A stretch of 11,839 nt of DNA, from the NCBI GenBank assembly GCA_027081565.1, contig JALWKG010000298.1, forward strand, positions 1 through 11,839. The letters are read 5' to 3'. Made by a program: the position numbers and the translations under genes. The DNA is from Helicobacteraceae bacterium (lineage in GTDB: Bacteria; Campylobacterota; Campylobacteria; Campylobacterales; Sulfurimonadaceae). A model generated the notes under the pieces. The model was given only the letters and a program-made list of their open reading frames with translations. It searched no databases and was not told the DNA's origin. Positions 7,352 through 11,839 of the stretch are shown here, piece after piece. The number at the start of each line of letters is the position of its first letter. Position 1 is the first letter of the stretch.

Positions 7352-7942
7352 TTATGAAACGATCTCTATCACCTTCTCACTGTTTTTGAAAATAGTCTCA
7401 ACCATCTCCTGAAAGCGGTCAGGAAAACGCTCTTTATCTTCTTGGGTAGCATCTGGGCCAATGGCACTCATCAGTATGGCCATAGGGTTGACCACTTTGC
7501 CCGGTCTGTAATTAATCCCGATACTTTGCTTGGTGTCGAGACGGGTCAATCTGACATCTTCCTCGATCTCTGCCTCAAAAAAGAGGAGGTCTCTACGGTT
7601 AAACTTACCGGTAGGGATACCGCCAAAACCAAAGTCCACGGTAGCACCGGTGATGTTGGAAAGAACAGCAGCGACTACCCCAGCATTATCATCCACAGGA
7701 GATTTTTTCAGTTCAACCTTAATCTCCCCTCGTTTTGGAAGTTCTTCTAGGTATAGAGCTCTCAACCCTTCTCTGGCTATCAGGTACGCTCCGGCAACGG
7801 TACCACAACTGTGTCCTGCTGCTTTCACAACATCCAGATAGGAGAAATCGATAACACCATCTTTGTTGACACCTAAAAACTTAGCAAGCTCATCTTCCAC
7901 AACGATCTTTTCTATCTCATCAAAAAATGCTCTATATTCCAT
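7352..7942 (-). CDS. FmdE-domain protein of unknown function
   Basis: The 196-residue protein has no signal peptide and is predicted cytoplasmic. Residues about 40-160 resemble the FmdE family (subunit E-like domain of tungsten formylmethanofuran dehydrogenase), chiefly through AAGHSCGTVAGAYLIAREG (42-60), where His44 and Cys46 match the GHxCxG metal-site motif, and a later NITGATVDFGFGG stretch (96-108). The second cysteine commonly found before the xxTGxT segment is absent (SPVDDNAGVV instead), and there is no C-terminal zinc ribbon, so only part of the usual metal site is kept. The ATG at 7942 has an AAAAGGA site, and the shared promoter block puts the transcript start about 23 bases upstream. 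It is single-gene and divergent from the MMPL exporter. Methanogenic function is not implied; a metal-binding or redox-related stress role is a guess from co-regulation. Confidence 0.7.
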   Translation of the reverse strand: MEYRAFFDEIEKIVVEDELAKFLGVNKDGVIDFSYLDVVKAAGHSCGTVAGAYLIAREGLRALYLEELPKRGEIKVELKKSPVDDNAGVVAAVLSNITGATVDFGFGGIPTGKFNRRDLLFFEAEIEEDVRLTRLDTKQSIGINYRPGKVVNPMAILMSAIGPDATQEDKERFPDRFQEMVETIFKNSEKVIEIVS

Positions 7943-7971
7943 CTTGTAATTCCTTTTGTATTGATAGCGAT

Positions 7972-8004
7972 ATCATAGGCTACCTGCATAAACGCAACGT
8001 TAAG
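7972..8004 (-). promoter_or_regulatory. Shared operator plus -10, FmdE-like gene (site 2)
   Basis: The minus strand has CTTAAC (8004-7999), GTTGC, GTTTAT (7993-7988), 10 bases, then TATGAT (7977-7972). The 17-base operator matches site 1 base for base and the -10 hexamer is also identical, while the 10 bases between them differ. That is the pattern expected for conserved protein-contact sites rather than a recent duplication. Confidence 0.7.
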
Positions 8005-8020
8005 GTCTATAACACTCCTA

Positions 8021-8053
8021 CTTAACGTTATCCTAACATCAATCGTTTATACT
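8021..8053 (+). promoter_or_regulatory. Shared operator plus -10, MMPL exporter (site 4)
   Basis: The plus strand has CTTAAC (8021-8026), GTTAT, CCTAAC (8032-8037), 10 bases, then TATACT (8048-8053). This copy shows the direct repeat most plainly, since both half-sites end in TAAC. It points away from site 2, with 16 bases between the distal half-sites. The ATG lies 29 bases beyond the -10 box. Confidence 0.7.
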
Positions 8054-8082
8054 TGTACCTATATAAACATTTAGGAAGATAC

Positions 8083-10503
8083 ATGTCAAACTGGAGAGTA
8101 AAGTCAGAAAAGCGCTTTGAAAATTTCTCAAACCTCATCACAACCCACCGATTTAAGACACTATTTTTGATATTACTTGTGGTTGCCGGTCTTGCCATCA
8201 ACCTCCCTAAGATCACTATGGACACCTCAACTGAAGGCTTTTTGTACCCTGACGATCCGCAGATCTTGATGTATAACGACTTTAGAAACCAGTTTGGTCG
8301 TGACGAGAAGATCATTGTGGCGGTGAAGACCCAAGATGTCTTTGATCCCAAATTTTTGAAAAAACTTTTTGCATTGCACAGTGAACTCGAAGAGACCCTC
8401 CCTTATATCAAAGAGGTCAACTCCCTTAAAAATGCCAGAAAGACAACAGGTACTGAGGATGCATTGATCGTTGAAGATCTCTTTTTGGATGGCATCCCGA
8501 CAGATCCTGAAAAGCTGGAGGCTATAAAAGCCTACGCTATGGGTAACAACATCTATGAGAATCTCTACCTGAGTGAAGATGGCAGCTTTACCACCATTAT
8601 GATCACCACCAATACCTATACGTCCAAAGGCGAAGAGGGTACTGCAGAGGATTCTTTTTCGGAAGGATTTGACGATGAGGGGTTTGAGGAGAGTGAGAGA
8701 CCACAAGCTTTTATAAGTGTTGAAGAGACCAATAAACTTATCATTAAGATGGAGGAGACCTTAGAGAAGTACCGCGCGGATGATTTTAAGATCTACGATG
8801 CCGGTTCTCCCATCGTCACCAAAAACCTCCAATCTACACTTATCGCTGATATGTCCAAGTTTATCATATATGTCATTGCTACTATCGCTTTTTTACTGTT
8901 TGTGATGTTCAGACGTATCAGTGGGATTATTTTGCCGTTGGTTGTCGTTGTCTTAACACTTTTAGCTACGGTAGGTTCTATGGCATTAGCAGGTGCACCT
9001 ATTACCTCGATGACACAGATCTTGCCTTCACTTCTTCTTGCAGTGGGTGTTGGAGCAAGTGTTCACCTCTTGGCTATGTTCTATCACAAGTATGACGAGA
9101 CCCGCGATAAAAATGGAGCCATCGCTTATGCGCTTGGACACTCTGGTCTTGCTATCGTCATGACCTCTGTGACCACTGCTGCCTCACTCTCTTCATTCAG
9201 CATCTCGGACATACAGCCTGTGGCGAACCTGGGTATCTTTGCCTCTTTGGGTGTTATGCTCGCTTTGGTGCTGACCCTAGTCTTTTTACCGGTCATGCTG
9301 GCCATCTTGCCTATTAAAGCAAAAGAAGATGCTGCTGAAAGCCATGGTGTTCTTGATGACATCATGCTCTCTATCGCCAACATCTCCATAAAGTACAGTC
9401 GTTCTATAGCACTGAGTTCTGTGGTCGTCATCATCATTTCTACCCTGCTCGCCTCGCAGATGCACTTCTCTCACAACCCGTTGCACTGGTTCAAAAAAGA
9501 GAACAATGTACGTATCAATACAGAGACCATAGACCATGAGCTAAAAGGATCCATCAGCGTTGAGATAGTCTTGGATACTCATAAAGTGAACGGTGTCTAT
9601 GACCCTACATTCTTAAACACGCTCGATGATGTTTCCGAAGAGATTTACATATTTAAAGGAGAGAACTACTTCATCGGTAAGATCGTCAATGTGGCGGATG
9701 TCTTAAAAGAGATCCATATGGCACTTCATGAAAACAACGCAAGTTACTACAAGATCCCTCAAGACCCTGATCTTATCGCCCAGGAGTTTCTACTTTTTGA
9801 AAACAGTGGAAGCGATGACCTTGAAGACATTGTAGATTCGCAGTTTTCCAAGACTCGGCTCTCCATTAAGGCACCATGGGTGGACTCAGTAGAGTATGTG
9901 GCTCTCATCGACCAACTCGACACCCTTTTGAGTACCCAGTTTGGTAAAGATGTGAGCATTTCCATTACGGGGACACTGCCTATTTTGGCGACGACCATTA
10001 CCAAGTCTATAGAGAGTTCTATAGAGAGTTACATCATCGCATTTATAGTGATCGCTATTTTGATGGTACTGCTGATCGGTAATGTCAAACTTGGACTTTT
10101 AAGTATGCTTCCCAACCTCACCCCAATTATGTTTGGTGTTGCCTTTATGGTGGTGTTTGATCTGCCGCTCGACATGTTCACCATTCTTATCGGTGCCATC
10201 GCCATTGGTATGGTGGTCGATGACACCATCCACTACATGCACAACTTCCAGCGCTACTATCTGCTGCACAATGATGTAGACGAGGCCATCAGACTGACAC
10301 TGCACTCTACCGGTCGGGCTATCTTCATTACCTCTATCGTACTGAGTTCAGGCTTTTTTGTCTTTATGTTCGCCTCTATGACCAACCTCTTTAACTTTGG
10401 TCTCATTACAGGTGTAACGGTCTTGATGGCAATGTTGACCAACCTCTTTTTAACAGGGTCGTTGATGAAGATCTTTGTGAAGAAGCAGGAGACTAAAGTC
10501 TAA
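8083..10503 (+). CDS. RND-superfamily exporter, MMPL/HAE3 type
   Basis: This 806-residue inner-membrane exporter belongs to the MMPL-like HAE3 branch, which moves lipids or other hydrophobic compounds. It has the duplicated plan of one TM helix, a periplasmic domain, then five TM helices: TM1 25-42, periplasmic 43-257, TM2-6 about 260-412, TM7 440-458, periplasmic 459-648, TM8-12 about 650-798. The second half carries GMVVDDTIHYMHNF (709-722) with Asp713/Asp714 as the likely proton relay. The matching position in the first half reads VGVGASVHLLAMFYH (321-335) without acids. An acidic stretch rich in Glu, Asp and Gly (183-206) interrupts the first periplasmic domain. A TTG at 8053 would add 10 residues but overlaps the -10 box; the ATG at 8083 has AGGAAG just upstream and is preferred. 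HAE3 genes are often paired with a LolA-like lipoprotein-sorting gene; none is present, so it appears monocistronic. Confidence 0.92.
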   Translation: MSNWRVKSEKRFENFSNLITTHRFKTLFLILLVVAGLAINLPKITMDTSTEGFLYPDDPQILMYNDFRNQFGRDEKIIVAVKTQDVFDPKFLKKLFALHSELEETLPYIKEVNSLKNARKTTGTEDALIVEDLFLDGIPTDPEKLEAIKAYAMGNNIYENLYLSEDGSFTTIMITTNTYTSKGEEGTAEDSFSEGFDDEGFEESERPQAFISVEETNKLIIKMEETLEKYRADDFKIYDAGSPIVTKNLQSTLIADMSKFIIYVIATIAFLLFVMFRRISGIILPLVVVVLTLLATVGSMALAGAPITSMTQILPSLLLAVGVGASVHLLAMFYHKYDETRDKNGAIAYALGHSGLAIVMTSVTTAASLSSFSISDIQPVANLGIFASLGVMLALVLTLVFLPVMLAILPIKAKEDAAESHGVLDDIMLSIANISIKYSRSIALSSVVVIIISTLLASQMHFSHNPLHWFKKENNVRINTETIDHELKGSISVEIVLDTHKVNGVYDPTFLNTLDDVSEEIYIFKGENYFIGKIVNVADVLKEIHMALHENNASYYKIPQDPDLIAQEFLLFENSGSDDLEDIVDSQFSKTRLSIKAPWVDSVEYVALIDQLDTLLSTQFGKDVSISITGTLPILATTITKSIESSIESYIIAFIVIAILMVLLIGNVKLGLLSMLPNLTPIMFGVAFMVVFDLPLDMFTILIGAIAIGMVVDDTIHYMHNFQRYYLLHNDVDEAIRLTLHSTGRAIFITSIVLSSGFFVFMFASMTNLFNFGLITGVTVLMAMLTNLFLTGSLMKIFVKKQETKV

Positions 10504-10577
10504 CTGCCTCATACAAAAGAGGGGAAAAGTTCTGCCTCCGTCATACCTTAGTAACAGTCCTGAAGAAAGAGAGAAGA

Positions 10578-10844
10578 TTATTTACCACATTTCCCGTCAC
10601 CAATAGTACTTGCACCACATTTCATCTTCTCATGATCACAGTCACACGGCTTGCTTGGATCTTTCTTGGCCGCACAGTTATCATTATCACAGTTTTTACA
10701 GGTACACCCTTTGGCTTTTGTATCTTTTGTCATCGAAGCACCACATTTTCCAGCACCACATTTCATCTCGTTTGCGTTTAGTGATAGTGTCATCAAACCC
10801 ATTGCTATGACAGCTATAAAGCCCATTATTGATTTTTTAGACAT
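10578..10844 (-). CDS. Small exported Cys-rich protein with KCG motifs
   Basis: The 88-residue product has a Sec signal peptide (cleavage near SLNA, residues 21-24) and a 64-residue mature part holding ten cysteines: 29, 34, 47, 49, 52, 57, 67, 69, 76 and 86. Two outer blocks, MKCGAGKCGAS (27-37) and MKCGAS with GKCGK (74-79, 84-88), flank a centre with CTCKNC and PCDCDH that resembles a metal-binding knot. A strong AAGGAGAG site precedes the ATG. The KCG repetition recalls precursors of copper-binding, MNIO-modified peptides (bufferin/HvfA-like), but no MNIO (DUF692) gene is visible nearby. It could instead be an unmodified periplasmic metal buffer. It converges with the MMPL exporter and is divergent from the C11 peptidase gene. 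Confidence 0.75.
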   Translation of the reverse strand: MSKKSIMGFIAVIAMGLMTLSLNANEMKCGAGKCGASMTKDTKAKGCTCKNCDNDNCAAKKDPSKPCDCDHEKMKCGASTIGDGKCGK

Positions 10845-10868
10845 TGTCTCTCCTTGATTGAAAAAGTA

Positions 10869-10874
10869 ATCATA
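10869..10874 (-). promoter_or_regulatory. Probable -10 (TATGAT) of the Cys-rich gene
   Basis: On the minus strand TATGAT at 10874-10869 lies 24 bases before the ATG at 10844. Upstream is a pair of CTAAC words (10907-10903 and 10895-10891) with a 12-bp period. This differs from the 11-bp period and 10-base gap of the shared operator, so the gene is not counted in that regulon. Confidence 0.4.
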
Positions 10875-10901
10875 ACGTATTTATTTGAGAGTTAGTTTAC
10901 A

Positions 10902-10927
10902 AGTTAGAGCATCTCAAAATTCTAACT
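10902..10927. repeat. Inverted repeat AGTTAGA-N12-TCTAACT
   Basis: A perfect 7-bp inverted repeat (10902-10908 and 10921-10927) around a 12-base spacer. A further GTTAG at 10891-10895 adds a third copy of the same word. It lies just upstream of the likely promoter of the Cys-rich gene, where a regulator would be expected. Confidence 0.45.
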
Positions 10928-10942
10928 GTCCATAAGAGTAAG

Positions 10943-10957
10943 AAACAGGGTCTGTTT
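10943..10957. repeat. Palindrome AAACAG-GGT-CTGTTT
   Basis: A perfect 6-bp inverted repeat with a 3-base centre, about 100 bases upstream of the Cys-rich gene. Size and symmetry suit a dimeric repressor or activator, though one such palindrome could occur by chance. Confidence 0.35.
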
Positions 10958-10983
10958 TGTATAAAAGTCATTAATCTATCAAC

Positions 10984-11000
10984 AATGTAATACTTACATT
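10984..11000. promoter_or_regulatory. Palindrome AATGTAA-TAC-TTACATT, likely operator
   Basis: A perfect 7-bp inverted repeat with a 3-base centre in the middle of the divergent spacer, 61 bases upstream of the TATAAT box of the peptidase gene. The arm TGTAA resembles half-sites used by several winged-helix regulators, but the family cannot be named from this alone. Confidence 0.45.
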
Positions 11001-11060
11001 ATTGAAGATCTTTATAAAAGCCCGCAAGTGGAAAGATAAATAGAGATATTGCAACACTTT

Positions 11061-11066
11061 TATAAT
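11061..11066 (+). promoter_or_regulatory. -10 element (TATAAT) of the C11 peptidase gene
   Basis: A perfect TATAAT in an AT-rich run, 52 bases before the ATG at 11119. No clear -35 box lies at 17 bases, and the shared direct repeat is absent upstream. Confidence 0.5.
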
Positions 11067-11118
11067 ATACTATTCACAGAGAGCGTATTACTATATTCAT
11101 ACAATTAAAGGATATTAG

Positions 11119-11839
11119 ATGTATCAAAGTCTGAAATGGTTGGGTGTTTTTGCAGTTTTAATGCTTTTATCAAGTTGTAGCACAACTGAAGAAGAAGATC
11201 CTCTACTCCCGACAGATAACAGCGGAGGAGGCAGTAGTGGAAATGCCCAATGGACCTATATGGTCTATGTGGCCGGAGACAATAACCTCGCCGCTTCTGC
11301 CATACAGGACATCAATGAAATGGAGATGGTTGGCTCCAGTAGTGGCATCAATGTTATTGTACAGGCAGAGTTCAGTAAAGACTATACACCACAAATGCCA
11401 ACTGCAACACTCCGTGGCAAGATCATAAAAGATAGTGACACACAAAGGATCGGCTCTTCACTCAGCAACATTGGAAATCGGGACATGGGTTCTAAAGCCG
11501 CCTTGACAGAGTTTATAAAATGGGCAAAAGAAAATTATCCTGCTGAACATTATGCACTGGTGTTATGGGATCATGGTTCCGGATGGAAATCTGCTCATAA
11601 CAGCCCCAGCCGAGGTGCTCTGCAAGATGCCTCTTCAGGTACGTTCATGTCCCTGCCTGATCTTGCCAGTGCTGTTAGAGAGAGTGGTGTCACCCTCGAT
11701 GTCCTTGACTTTGATGCCTGTCTGATGGCGATGTATGAAGTAGCCTACGAATTTAAAGGTCTTAGTAAATATATGAGTTTTTCTGAAGCTCTGGAACCTG
11801 GAGACGGAAACCCCTTCGACACCATTTTACAAGTACTTG
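11119..11839 (+). CDS. Clostripain-family (C11) lipoprotein peptidase, 5' part
   Basis: The frame is open from ATG 11119 (AAGGA ribosome-binding site 6 bases upstream) to the window end, giving 240 residues of a longer protein. A lipoprotein signal ends in LLSSC with Cys20 as the lipidation site. A low-complexity Glu, Gly and Ser linker (22-42) follows, then the peptidase domain opens with WTYMVYVAGDNNLA (45-58). The catalytic pair typical of clan CD cysteine peptidases is visible: His152 in LVLWDHGSGW and Cys201 in LDFDACLMAMYE. The later SEALEPGDGNPFD (222-234) matches the conserved post-catalytic segment of the C11 family. Clostripain relatives usually cleave after Arg or Lys. A surface-anchored or periplasm-facing peptidase, possibly for protein feeding, is the natural inference. 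The C-terminus is not in view. Confidence 0.88.
   Translation, partial: MYQSLKWLGVFAVLMLLSSCSTTEEEDPLLPTDNSGGGSSGNAQWTYMVYVAGDNNLAASAIQDINEMEMVGSSSGINVIVQAEFSKDYTPQMPTATLRGKIIKDSDTQRIGSSLSNIGNRDMGSKAALTEFIKWAKENYPAEHYALVLWDHGSGWKSAHNSPSRGALQDASSGTFMSLPDLASAVRESGVTLDVLDFDACLMAMYEVAYEFKGLSKYMSFSEALEPGDGNPFDTILQVL

Noticed and set aside
7986..8037. TTAAC...GTTAA motif of a CRP-family regulator such as NssR
   Set aside because: The sites lack the TTAAC-N4-GTTAA dyad. All four copies fit a direct repeat, not an inverted one.
8053..8082. TTG start adding 10 residues to the MMPL exporter
   Set aside because: The TTG overlaps the -10 hexamer. The ATG at 8083 follows a good AGGAAG site.
8227..8706. 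159-codon minus-strand ORF inside the MMPL exporter gene
   Set aside because: It is a shadow of a clearly conserved gene on the other strand and has no recognisable domain.
10504..10577. Bidirectional terminator between the converging MMPL and Cys-rich genes
   Set aside because: Only 4-bp pairings such as CCTC/GAGG and a CTGCCTC direct repeat are present, too weak to call.
1..11839. CRISPR array, insertion sequence or phage genes
   Set aside because: No regularly spaced repeats, transposase-like protein, terminal repeats or phage proteins were found on either strand.

Overview
The window looks like chromosome from a mesophilic Campylobacterota bacterium of the Sulfurovum/Sulfurimonas kind. 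That placement rests on overall gene character, moderate base composition with AT-rich spacers, and protein style. No rRNA or other firm phylogenetic marker is present, so it is an inference. No tRNA, CRISPR array, insertion sequence or phage gene was seen.

Layout, left to right. Positions 1-844 (minus strand): hisF of histidine biosynthesis, with the first 27 codons of an antitoxin-like ORF starting 2 bases after its stop. Positions 845-1111: an AT-rich spacer with a hisF promoter and a run of overlapping inverted repeats. Positions 1112-1585 (minus): a small Spy/CpxP-like periplasmic protein. Positions 1704-7225 (minus): a tightly packed tripartite efflux operon, transcribed TolC-like outer membrane protein, then HlyD-type adaptor, then RND (HAE1) pump. 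Positions 7352-7942 (minus): an FmdE-domain protein. Positions 8083-10503 (plus): a second RND-superfamily exporter of the MMPL/HAE3 type. Positions 10578-10844 (minus): a small exported Cys-rich protein with KCG motifs. Positions 10845-11118: a divergent spacer with three inverted repeats. Positions 11119-11839 (plus): the start of a clostripain-family (C11) lipoprotein peptidase that runs off the window.

The main discovery is a shared regulatory element. Four transcription units (Spy-like gene, tolC-hlyD-RND operon, FmdE-like gene, MMPL exporter) each begin with the same 33-bp block. It consists of a direct repeat of 11-bp period, roughly YTTAAC-N5-nYTWAY with GTT as the first spacer bases, then exactly 10 bases, then a -10-like hexamer (TATGAT, TATGAT, TATACT, TACCAT). 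The start codon follows 29-37 bases later. This geometry is that of promoters activated by OmpR/PhoB-class response regulators such as PhoB, PmrA or QseB. It ties the four units into one local regulon.

A regulon joining a Spy-like chaperone to an RND efflux system parallels the E. coli Bae/Cpx envelope-stress response. Here it also recruits an MMPL exporter and an FmdE-domain protein of unknown role. The regulator itself is not in the window. The Cys-rich protein next door may belong to metal or thiol stress handling, but it does not carry the shared block.
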